From: Bacteroidaceae bacterium
GTDB taxonomy: Bacteria; Bacteroidota; Bacteroidia; Bacteroidales; Bacteroidaceae
Length of the DNA stretch: 36,949 nucleotides
Reading direction: 5' to 3'
Assembly (NCBI GenBank): GCA_017445145.1
Contig: JAFSVI010000158.1
Location: forward strand, 1 to 36,949
In this document: in pieces, positions 7,424 to 14,778 of the stretch
How positions within the stretch are numbered: position 1 is the stretch's first letter
Layout: each line of letters starts with the position of its first letter
Translations under genes and position numbers: made by a program
The notes under the pieces: model-generated
What the model was told of the DNA's origin: nothing
Databases searched by the model: none
What the model saw: only the letters and a program-made list of their open reading frames with translations

Positions 7424-9046
7424 TTAGTCTGCAAGGGGGATTGCCCTTTCTGTGCTACCGCTGGGCGCCCGTATGCGCATAGACGCCGCAATGGTCGGTG
7501 CGATGCGCGTAGCGCTTATGGGTTGTGTGATACGCTGGCTTTTGACATCAGGCCCCAGGAAGAAAAGCGGGAAGGCAGCATGTGCCAGCCCCGGATCGAC
7601 ATACGTCTTGCCGTTGTGGCATTCCACCCGCCACCCGGGCATGACATCGACAAGGATATCGCCCGAGCGCGAGGCCGACCAAGCGTTGCGCACGGCAGCA
7701 ATGCCCACATGGCTTCCGCCTGGGGCGGGTTCCTCGCTGGCACGCACGAGCTCCGTGGCGGTGTATATGTTGCGCACCCCCGACATCTGCACGAGGAATT
7801 CCTCTGCACGTGCCAGCACATCGGCCATGCGCAGCTGGCGCTGTTCTATGAGCTTGGCGTCGAGATATATCTGAGTGCCATGGGAAGCGGTGACATACTG
7901 TGCCTGCCCGAAGAGGGCTGAGAGATACATGTTCGTCAGCAGCGCGGCGCGCTCCATGCTGAAGGTTGACGTCTCCAGCCCGAGCTGCTCGTAGCGGAAC
8001 GACAAGGCATCGGTGTCGGCATAGCCTGTCGATGTCACCACGAAAAGCGCCCGTCCGCGCCCCACCGTCTGCTCTACCTTATTTATAACGCGCGCGAGGG
8101 TGCTGTCCAGGCGCACGTATGTGTCCTGCACCTCGGCAGGGGCGGTGACAACGCTGTTGCCTTCGGGTGCTCCGGCATAGAGGGCTATGCACAGCAGGTC
8201 AGGGGTCTCGTCGCGCCCTATGGGCGTGGCATCCATGGTGCGCTCCACGAGACGTGCCACCTCGTCGTTGGCCATGGCGCTGGTCTTGAACTCGCGCATG
8301 CGTCGGTCGCCTTTGAAGCGATGCTCGAATACGGCGTTGCTCGCGGCCTCCGCATTACTGTGGAAATAGTGGAATGAGGCGTAGGCACCGTCATACACCG
8401 GCTGCCACACGATGTCCTTCAGGCGCGAACCCAGTGGCGACATCCTGTCGAAAGCGCTCACCCATCCCGGGAACTCGCCATAGTAGCTCGTGCCGCACCA
8501 GTCGCCAGTCTTGTCGTTGAGCCAGAACACGCCGTCGGCCAGGTGGCCAGCCAGCAACACGGCCACGTCGCGCTCGGCAGCGATGCTCAGGACGATGGCC
8601 CGACGTGCCGTGGCCAGCTCAAGCTCGTCGGCCACGGTGGTGGTGAGTATGCCGGCGGCCGACGTGCGCTCATCGGTGCGCTGCCCTTTGTGGCGGGCAT
8701 CGTCCACACAGAACACAGGCTGCAGCGTCTGCCGCGAGAGCCATGAGAGTGCCGGAATGCCGTTGACGAATGGCGTCGCCCCGGTGCTCAGGCTGGCAGC
8801 AGCGCTGGCGCGGTCTGGGCGGCGGAATGGCATGGTGGCGTCGGTGTAATAGCGTGCCTCCGCCATGAGCCGCTTGAATCCCCCTTCGCCATACAGCGGC
8901 GCAAAGGCTTCCATGTAGTCTGTGCGCAGCTGATCCACGACGATGTTCACGACGATGCGCTGCAGCTCAGGGGCTGTCTCGGCATCGACGCTCATGGCAG
9001 CCAGCATGGCTATCAGCGGCGTGAGGAAGCGTGTCTTACTTATCAT
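7424..9046 (-). CDS. Alkaline-phosphatase-fold protein, apparently catalytically dead
   Basis: A 540-residue exported protein (signal peptide about 1-22) aligned by eye with Bacteroidetes alkaline phosphatase/phosphodiesterase proteins of the PafA type: VVDQLRTDYMEAF (36-48), GGFKRLM, SAAASLSTGATPFVNGI, AGHLADGVFWLNDKTGDW, DTYVRLDSTLAR, GDILVDVMPGW. Asp38 is kept, but the nucleophile/GPGHAS region reads MPFRRPDRAS (72-81), the second-site DYxGH region reads YAGAPEGNSVV (290-300), the DHG motif reads TSTGYAD (338-344), and the last His region reads AHAAFPLFFLG. Almost all metal ligands and the nucleophile therefore appear lost while the scaffold is intact. Its ATG overlaps the stop of the DUF4105 gene (ATGA), so translation is coupled. 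Probable periplasmic pseudoenzyme; role unknown. Confidence 0.8.
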   Translation of the reverse strand: MISKTRFLTPLIAMLAAMSVDAETAPELQRIVVNIVVDQLRTDYMEAFAPLYGEGGFKRLMAEARYYTDATMPFRRPDRASAAASLSTGATPFVNGIPALSWLSRQTLQPVFCVDDARHKGQRTDERTSAAGILTTTVADELELATARRAIVLSIAAERDVAVLLAGHLADGVFWLNDKTGDWCGTSYYGEFPGWVSAFDRMSPLGSRLKDIVWQPVYDGAYASFHYFHSNAEAASNAVFEHRFKGDRRMREFKTSAMANDEVARLVERTMDATPIGRDETPDLLCIALYAGAPEGNSVVTAPAEVQDTYVRLDSTLARVINKVEQTVGRGRALFVVTSTGYADTDALSFRYEQLGLETSTFSMERAALLTNMYLSALFGQAQYVTASHGTQIYLDAKLIEQRQLRMADVLARAEEFLVQMSGVRNIYTATELVRASEEPAPGGSHVGIAAVRNAWSASRSGDILVDVMPGWRVECHNGKTYVDPGLAHAAFPLFFLGPDVKSQRITQPISATRIAPTIAASMRIRAPSGSTERAIPLAD

Positions 9047-10233
9047 TTGGCAACGGCGATATTGATGATGGAACGCGACAGCAAAGTCAGTGCCAAAGGC
9101 AGTGCTATGTCAGGGAAATCTTGAGGCATGAGGGGCATGGCAGCGACAAAGAGTGCCAGCAGCATGGCGGCGAAGTAGTGGTAAGGATGCCGGCGCCCAT
9201 GCCGCGCGGCAACAGCCACGGGGATGGCGAAGAGCAGCGGCAAGGGGTTGAAAGCCACGACGAGCCAGTTGGAAGCCACGCCGGGATGCTCCGAGAAGAG
9301 CGTCATGAATGTGAGCACCACACCCACCACGCCTTGCAGACAGAGCATGACAGCATCGGCCTGCCACACCACACCGCGACGCCGCCACTCACAGAATGCC
9401 AACCCCAGCGCCGCGGCCAGCAAGCCCCACGCCAGCGGGGCCGGAGCCACGGGAAAGCGGCGCTGCGCATCGACGACCTTGCGCCGCATCTCCGGCCGCT
9501 CCTCGAGAAGCGTGCGGCGCTCGGCCACGAGGGGCCTGTAGGCATCGGCGGCCGTCTGAACCATGGCGCTGTCAGCATAGCGCATCATGTAGAGCGGGGC
9601 AAACATCTCGTCGCGCTCACAGAGAAGCGTGTCAACGTCGGAGCCGAGGAGCATGTCATTGCCCGTCGTGGCCCACGGGTGGCCGACGGTGTATTCGTGG
9701 ATGATGGTGCGAAAGGTGTTGCGGCGTGGGCGTGCGGGATATATCACGCGCCCACGGATGCAGTTCTCGATGATGTCGCGGGATTTGGTGGTGCAGTTGT
9801 TGCGGAAGATGCCGTAGCGATACGTGCAGTGCTCGGGCAGCGAATACCACGCCAGCGAGTCCGCCAGGAGGTTGGCCTCGGCTGGCGTGAGGTTAAGCCG
9901 CTGCTCCTCGACCCACGACCCCCGCGCAAAATACTCTTGCAAGAACACGCCCAGCGGCATGGCAAGAAGCACATAGTCGGTGCGCCCTAGCACGAAGCGC
10001 CACACGAAATGCGGCTGCTCAAACGAAAACGCGCCATAGTTATACACGGCCTGAAGGCTGTCATGGCGTGCTCGCACGAGGATGGCCGTGTGGCCATAGA
10101 GCTCATAGGTCTCCTCGCCAGGCGAGCATGTGAGCAGACTCACCGTGAGTGTGGAATCCACGCCCACGGCAGCAACAGCCCTCGGTGCCACGAGAGCCGC
10201 AATTAAGGCTATGAGAATGTAAAGATGCCTCAT
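9043..10233 (-). CDS. lnb: DUF4105 membrane protein, Lnb-type lipoprotein N-acyltransferase candidate
   Basis: A 396-residue protein with a signal peptide/first helix (1-21), a periplasmic domain with YGHTAILVR (46-54, His48) and RNNCTT (144-149, Cys147), and about five C-terminal membrane helices from residue 280 on. A His then Cys pair in this order suggests a permuted papain/NlpC-like active site. From memory, DUF4105 proteins of Bacteroides were recently shown to be lipoprotein N-acyltransferases (Lnb) that add the third acyl chain, in place of Lnt; not verified here. The ATG at 10233 is chosen over the TTG at 10245 because the latter lies inside the TATCTTTG promoter box. The gene overlaps the next one by 4 bp and begins the secA group, which fits lipoprotein biogenesis. 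Confidence 0.78.
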   Translation of the reverse strand: MRHLYILIALIAALVAPRAVAAVGVDSTLTVSLLTCSPGEETYELYGHTAILVRARHDSLQAVYNYGAFSFEQPHFVWRFVLGRTDYVLLAMPLGVFLQEYFARGSWVEEQRLNLTPAEANLLADSLAWYSLPEHCTYRYGIFRNNCTTKSRDIIENCIRGRVIYPARPRRNTFRTIIHEYTVGHPWATTGNDMLLGSDVDTLLCERDEMFAPLYMMRYADSAMVQTAADAYRPLVAERRTLLEERPEMRRKVVDAQRRFPVAPAPLAWGLLAAALGLAFCEWRRRGVVWQADAVMLCLQGVVGVVLTFMTLFSEHPGVASNWLVVAFNPLPLLFAIPVAVAARHGRRHPYHYFAAMLLALFVAAMPLMPQDFPDIALPLALTLLSRSIINIAVAK

Positions 10234-10242
10234 AAACGGCCG

Positions 10243-10270
10243 CAAAGATACGCAAAAGTCACGACTTCAA
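10243..10270 (-). promoter_or_regulatory. Promoter of the DUF4105-phosphatase-like-secA operon
   Basis: On the minus strand TATCTTTG (10250-10243) matches the -7 consensus, with TTG (10270-10268) as possible -33 element 17 nt upstream. It ends 9 bp before the ATG at 10233, giving a very short leader and ruling out the upstream TTG as start. Confidence 0.7.
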
Positions 10271-10326
10271 TGGCGTGAGGTGCATGATTTTTGCTAAATA
10301 AACAACATTTAGCACTTCCGAGGGCA

Positions 10327-10354
10327 TTTCCTAATCCGAAAACTCGTATCTTTG
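10327..10354 (+). promoter_or_regulatory. Promoter of coaX and downstream envelope genes
   Basis: TATCTTTG at 10347-10354 is a perfect -7 match; a TTT at 10327-10329 is a weak -33 candidate. It is divergent from the promoter at 10243-10270. The in-frame TTG at 10352 lies within the box and cannot be the coaX start; the ATG at 10379 is. Confidence 0.65.
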
Positions 10355-10378
10355 CGCCCGATTTACGCTTCTGTGTTC

Positions 10379-11131
10379 ATGAACCTGATAATAGACATTG
10401 GCAACAGCCGCACAAAGCTCGTGGCATTCGACGGCGACAACGCCGCAGACCAAAGCATAGCCGAGGGCCACAGCCTCGAGCTGCTTGCCGGCTTCTGCCA
10501 GCGCCACACATTCTCCGCGGCCATAGTGAGTTCTGTCATAGACCTCACGCCCGAGGCATGCGAGGCGCTGCACCAACTGCCATGTCCGCTGCTCACCTTC
10601 GCGGCCGACACGCCCACGCCGCTCCACAACCGCTACCGCACACCGGCCACACTCGGCCGCGACCGCCTGGCAGCTGCCGTCGGCGCAGCCACATTGCTGC
10701 CGCGCCACAGCCTGCTCATCGCCGACATGGGAAGCTGCATCACCTTCGACTTTGTGTCGGACCGGGGCACGTTCGTCGGTGGCAACATCACCCCGGGCCT
10801 GCACGCACGCCTCAGAGCCATCGACGAGTTCTTCCCCAGGCTGCCACACGTGGATACCGACGGCGACCTGCCCGAGCTGGGCTACGACACACCCACGGCC
10901 ATACGCGCCGGCGTCGTCAGGGGCATCATCCACGAGCTCAACGGCTACATCGACTTCTACTCCCGCCGCTACCCCAACCTCCACACCTTCGTCACCGGCG
11001 GCGATGCGGACATCATCGTGCGCCACAACGCGCGCCACACCACCATCGACCCGCTGCTTGTGGCACGCGGCCTCAACGTAATCCTCGACTATAACCTCCA
11101 ACGCAACACCATCACCACGAACCCACGATAA
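10379..11131 (+). CDS. coaX: Type III pantothenate kinase
   Basis: A 250-residue ASKHA-fold kinase that phosphorylates pantothenate, the first step of coenzyme A synthesis. Family signatures: phosphate-1 loop DIGNSRTK (6-13), the TLGRDR motif (91-96) whose Asp95 is the catalytic base, ADMGSCITFDF (115-125) as second phosphate loop, and GGNITPG (134-140). Length is normal. It heads a plus-strand run of envelope genes; its TAA shares one base with the ATG of the next gene (11131). This coaX neighbourhood with an outer membrane protein and lptC is, from memory, common in Bacteroidales. Confidence 0.95.
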   Translation: MNLIIDIGNSRTKLVAFDGDNAADQSIAEGHSLELLAGFCQRHTFSAAIVSSVIDLTPEACEALHQLPCPLLTFAADTPTPLHNRYRTPATLGRDRLAAAVGAATLLPRHSLLIADMGSCITFDFVSDRGTFVGGNITPGLHARLRAIDEFFPRLPHVDTDGDLPELGYDTPTAIRAGVVRGIIHELNGYIDFYSRRYPNLHTFVTGGDADIIVRHNARHTTIDPLLVARGLNVILDYNLQRNTITTNPR

Positions 11132-12450
11132 TGCACACGAGACACTTCCTCGCCACCATACTCATCATGCTCACGCCCACACTGGCCTTGGCACAGGGCA
11201 ACGGCTGCAATTCCTCATACTCGCGCTTCGGCCTGGGCCTGCTCAGCGACCAGGCACAAGGCTACAACCGCTCCATGGGCGGTGTGGGCCAGGCGCTGCG
11301 CTCCGGCAACCGCATCAACAAGCTCAACCCCGCCAGCTACTCCGCCATCGACTCGCTGTCGTTCCTCTTCGACGTGGGCATGAGCCTGCAGCGCACACGC
11401 ATGAAGCAAAACGGCTCACACCAGACAGCCAACAACACCTCGTTCGACTACGTCGTGGCAGGATGGCGACTGCGCCGCGGACTGGGCATGGCCGTGGGCT
11501 TCGTGCCATACACCAGCATTGGCTACAACTTCTCTCAGGCCATCGACGTCACCTCCGACCCCATGTCGCTGCAGCGCATCTCGCAGTCGCAGTCATACAC
11601 CGGCTCAGGTGGTTTGCACGAACTCTTCGCCGGCATAGGCTGGGAACCCTTCACAGGCTTCTCGGCAGGCTTCAATGCCGGTTTCCGCTGGGGCAACATC
11701 ACACATCTTGCAACACAGACATTCATGGAGGACGGTGCCGTCAACACCGCCAGCTACAGCGGCCTCGCAACGGCATACGACTCCGAAGTGCGCACGTGGT
11801 CGGCCGAGGTGGGAGTGCAGTACCGCACCCTGCTCAACGCCACCAACCGCCTCACCGTGGGTGCCACAGTGGGCATCGGACACACCATAGCCAGCGAAGC
11901 ATCGATGATGCGCATCAACCTCAACGCCGACACCCTCACACGCACCACCGACCATGCCTTCCAGCTGCCCATGACCTACAGCCTCGGAGCAGCATGGGAG
12001 TGGTCTGAGCGGCTTCTCGTGGCCGCCGACGCCACATTCCAGCAATGGGGAAAATGCACCACGCCACAACTGCTCACCACTGCCACGGGCCTCGAATACA
12101 CCCCACAGGCAGGTACCTACAAGAACCGCTGGCGCATCAGCGCCGGCGCCGAGTATGTGCCTGGACGCTATGATGCCAGCTACCTGCGCCGCATCAACTA
12201 CCGCATCGGGGCCTCATACACCACACCATACATGGTCATCAACGGCATCAACGGACCGCGCGAGTACAGCCTTACGGCCGGACTGGGCTTCCCGGTGTTC
12301 AACGTCAACAGCCGCTCCTACGTCAACTTCGGCCTGCAATGGATACACCGCAAACCAACCACCTCAAGCCTCATCACCGAGAACGTCATGATGATCAACA
12401 TCGGCCTGACATTCCACGAAGCTTGGTTCATGAAGTGGAAATTCAGATAA
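11131..12450 (+). CDS. Outer membrane beta-barrel protein, OmpP1/FadL-like
   Basis: A 439-residue protein with a signal peptide (about 1-22, ending ALAQG) and the character of an outer membrane barrel: alternating polar/hydrophobic strands, many aromatic residues, and a C-terminus ending in KWKFR. The N-terminal SSYSRFGLGLLSD...RSMGGVGQALRSG..INKLNPASYSAIDSLSF segment is typical of Bacteroidetes proteins distantly related to OmpP1/FadL/TodX, which often start with a plug-like NPAS(Y/L) motif. Substrate unknown. It overlaps coaX by one base and precedes lptC by 151 bp. Confidence 0.75.
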   Translation: MHTRHFLATILIMLTPTLALAQGNGCNSSYSRFGLGLLSDQAQGYNRSMGGVGQALRSGNRINKLNPASYSAIDSLSFLFDVGMSLQRTRMKQNGSHQTANNTSFDYVVAGWRLRRGLGMAVGFVPYTSIGYNFSQAIDVTSDPMSLQRISQSQSYTGSGGLHELFAGIGWEPFTGFSAGFNAGFRWGNITHLATQTFMEDGAVNTASYSGLATAYDSEVRTWSAEVGVQYRTLLNATNRLTVGATVGIGHTIASEASMMRINLNADTLTRTTDHAFQLPMTYSLGAAWEWSERLLVAADATFQQWGKCTTPQLLTTATGLEYTPQAGTYKNRWRISAGAEYVPGRYDASYLRRINYRIGASYTTPYMVINGINGPREYSLTAGLGFPVFNVNSRSYVNFGLQWIHRKPTTSSLITENVMMINIGLTFHEAWFMKWKFR

Positions 12451-12601
12451 GGATTGATAAGTGACCTTTCAGCAGGGTGAAGCCAGTACGTGGAATTCGC
12501 ATTAATCAAGCAAGATGGAAGCCATTCGCATAATTCGTACAATCCCGCTGAGCATATAACTCCGAGCAAACCGAGCAGCCCGCGGTTCCAAGAAAAGAAG
12601 T

Positions 12602-13333
12602 ATGAAGGCAACAAGAGATAATAGGACAACGACCCGAATGAGTAAGGCTGGAAGGTGCGCAGCAAGGCCCGTCGTTCTTCTCGCCCTTCTCCTCTTTGCC
12701 TTGCTGGCCTCATGCGAAAGCAACCACGAGCACATTGCCGAAGCTGTCAACGACAGCGATTCGCTGCCATTCATGACCGCCCACGGCATCAGCAACCTCA
12801 TTTCGGACTCCGGCATCATCAGCTACAAGATTGTGGCCGAGGACTGGCTCATCTACGAACAGCCCCGACCCAAATGGAGCTTCCTCAAGGGACTCTTCCT
12901 CGAGAAATTCGACTCCACATTCCATGTGCAATGGCACGTGCAATGCGACACCGCCTACTGCCACGACAACCGCACATGGGAACTGCGAGGACGCGTGGTA
13001 ATCCTGAACCGCGAAGGCACCCTCTTCCGCAGCGAGGAACTCTTCTGGGACATGGACGAGCACGAGATGTGGTCCACGCTCTTCATGAGCATCAAGAAGC
13101 CCGACAGCGACCAGATGCTCGAGGGCTACAACTTCCGCTCCGACGAAACCATGACCAACTATCGCATCTACAACTCCAACGGCTACACACACGTCGAGGA
13201 GCAAGAACAGGCTCCGGCACCCATCATGCCCGCAGCTGCCGACACCGCCGCAACCGACACGCTCACCACGCAGCCTGCACAGCCATCGCGACGCCCATCG
13301 CAGGCCGATACCCACCGCTCGCGCCAACAATAA
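12602..13333 (+). CDS. lptC: LptC-like LPS export lipoprotein
   Basis: A 243-residue protein matching the Bacteroidetes form of LptC, the periplasmic bridge component that passes LPS from LptB2FG to LptA. Diagnostic segments: ISNLISDSGIISYKIVAEDW, then a beta-rich jelly-roll with WELRGRVVILNREGTLFRSEELFWD. Unlike E. coli LptC it carries a lipobox (LLASC) and is probably a lipoprotein. Two starts are possible: ATG 12602, or ATG 12638 (MSKAGRCAARPVVLLALL), which gives a more ordinary signal peptide; I favour 12638 slightly but give the longer frame. The last 45 residues are Ala/Pro/Gln/Thr-rich and dispensable-looking. Twelve bp separate it from the next gene. Confidence 0.82.
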   Translation: MKATRDNRTTTRMSKAGRCAARPVVLLALLLFALLASCESNHEHIAEAVNDSDSLPFMTAHGISNLISDSGIISYKIVAEDWLIYEQPRPKWSFLKGLFLEKFDSTFHVQWHVQCDTAYCHDNRTWELRGRVVILNREGTLFRSEELFWDMDEHEMWSTLFMSIKKPDSDQMLEGYNFRSDETMTNYRIYNSNGYTHVEEQEQAPAPIMPAAADTAATDTLTTQPAQPSRRPSQADTHRSRQQ

Positions 13334-13345
13334 GACACCACAGCC

Positions 13346-14620
13346 ATGACAACACTCGTCATATACATCATTATCACACTCGCACTGTCGGCTTTCTTCT
13401 CAGGCATGGAGATAGCCTTCGTGGGCACCAACAAGCTGCGCTTCGAGATGGACCGCGCACAGAGCGGACCCGCCACCCGCATCGCTGCCATCTTCCTGCG
13501 CCACCCCAACAACTTCATCTCCACGCTGCTCGTAGGCAACAACATAGCGCTCGTCGTCTATGGCATTCTCATTGCCCGCCTGCTCCAACCCACGCTCATA
13601 CAGCCACTAGGCATCACCAACGAGTGGCTGGCACTGCTCGTGCAGACACTGGTATCGACAGCCATCGTGCTCGTCACGGGCGAGTTCCTACCGAAGATGC
13701 TCTTCCGCCTCAACCCCAACCGCACACTGACATTCTTCGCGCCGCTGGCATTCGTGTTCTATGTCATTCTCTACCCCCTGTCCAAGTTCACGAGCATCGT
13801 GGCCAAGCTGCTGTTGCGCATCGGGGGTGTCAAGGTGAGCCACAACGAGGCCGACAAGGTGTTCTCGCGCATCGACCTCGACGACCTGATACAGCAAACC
13901 ATCGACAATGCCCCCGACGAGCACGACATCACCGACGAGGTGAAGATCTTCCAAAACGCACTGGAGTTCCGCGAATGCAAGGTGCGTGACTGCATCGTGC
14001 CACGCACGGAAGTAGTGGCCGTGGGCACCGACGAGACGCTCGACACCTTGCGCGCACGTTTCGTGGAGAGTGGATGCTCGAAGCTCATCGTCTATGAGGG
14101 TGACATAGACAACGTGCAGGGCTTCATCCACAGCTCCGAGATGTTCCGCCTCCACGCGGGCGACGACTGGCATCAGAACATACGCGAAGTGCCCATCGTG
14201 CCCGAAACCATGTCGGCACAGAAGCTCATGCAGATGCTCATGCAGCAGAAGAAATCGCTCGCCGTCGTCGTCGATGAGTTCGGAGGCACAAGTGGCATCT
14301 GCACCCTCGAGGACCTCGTCGAGGAAATCTTCGGCGACATTGAGGACGAACACGACCAGCAGTCGTATATCGCACGCCACCTGCCATCGGGCGAATACGA
14401 GCTCTCCGCACGCCTTGAGATAGAGAAAGCCAACGAGCTGCTCGGGCTGAACCTGCCCGAGAGCGACGACTACATCACCGTGGGCGGACTGCTCCTCCAC
14501 GAGCTGCAACGATTCCCCAAGCTCAACGAAGTGTGCCGCTTCTCCCACTTCGAATTCAAGATACTGAAGACCACAAGCACCAAAATCGAGCTTGTGCGCT
14601 TGCGTCTGACCGACGATTAG
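13346..14620 (+). CDS. CNNM/CorC (hemolysin family) membrane protein, GldE-like
   Basis: A 424-residue protein with a DUF21/CNNM transmembrane domain (about 1-190; starts LVIYIIITLALSAFFSGMEIAF, with LLVGNNIALVVYG), a CBS domain pair (about 205-335; VRDCIVPRTEVVAV, then LAVVVDEFGGTSGICTLED), an acidic linker EEIFGDIEDEHD, and a CorC/HlyC C-terminal domain (about 345-424). Family members are linked to Mg2+/Co2+ homeostasis or export; the Bacteroidetes paralogue GldE is linked to gliding. The name hemolysin is historical. It follows lptC closely and is probably co-transcribed. Confidence 0.88.
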   Translation: MTTLVIYIIITLALSAFFSGMEIAFVGTNKLRFEMDRAQSGPATRIAAIFLRHPNNFISTLLVGNNIALVVYGILIARLLQPTLIQPLGITNEWLALLVQTLVSTAIVLVTGEFLPKMLFRLNPNRTLTFFAPLAFVFYVILYPLSKFTSIVAKLLLRIGGVKVSHNEADKVFSRIDLDDLIQQTIDNAPDEHDITDEVKIFQNALEFRECKVRDCIVPRTEVVAVGTDETLDTLRARFVESGCSKLIVYEGDIDNVQGFIHSSEMFRLHAGDDWHQNIREVPIVPETMSAQKLMQMLMQQKKSLAVVVDEFGGTSGICTLEDLVEEIFGDIEDEHDQQSYIARHLPSGEYELSARLEIEKANELLGLNLPESDDYITVGGLLLHELQRFPKLNEVCRFSHFEFKILKTTSTKIELVRLRLTDD

Positions 14621-14684
14621 GCCACTTATGGCATCATTTTCAAAGAACTTTGCACCCCAAACGCGATTTTTAGCACGAAAAGCG

Positions 14685-14714
14685 TTGCCGCCTCGCAAAT
14701 TCTTTGTACCTTTG
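14685..14714 (+). promoter_or_regulatory. Promoter of the PpiD-like gene
   Basis: TACCTTTG at 14707-14714 matches the -7 consensus, with TTG at 14685-14687 and the ideal 19-nt spacer. Leader of about 55 nt before the ATG at 14779. Confidence 0.7.
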
Positions 14715-14778
14715 TGCGCTTTTTTGAGGCATAGCCCGCAAAACCGACGTAAATCACTAAATCAATCAAATACAACAA

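Noticed and set aside
6460-7482. 340-codon open frame opposite the secA 5' end
   Set aside because: Antisense shadow of secA; no recognisable domain.
12655-13989. 444-codon plus-strand frame overlapping lptC and the CorC-like gene
   Set aside because: Out-of-frame reading of two well-supported genes; Arg/His/Pro-rich composition.
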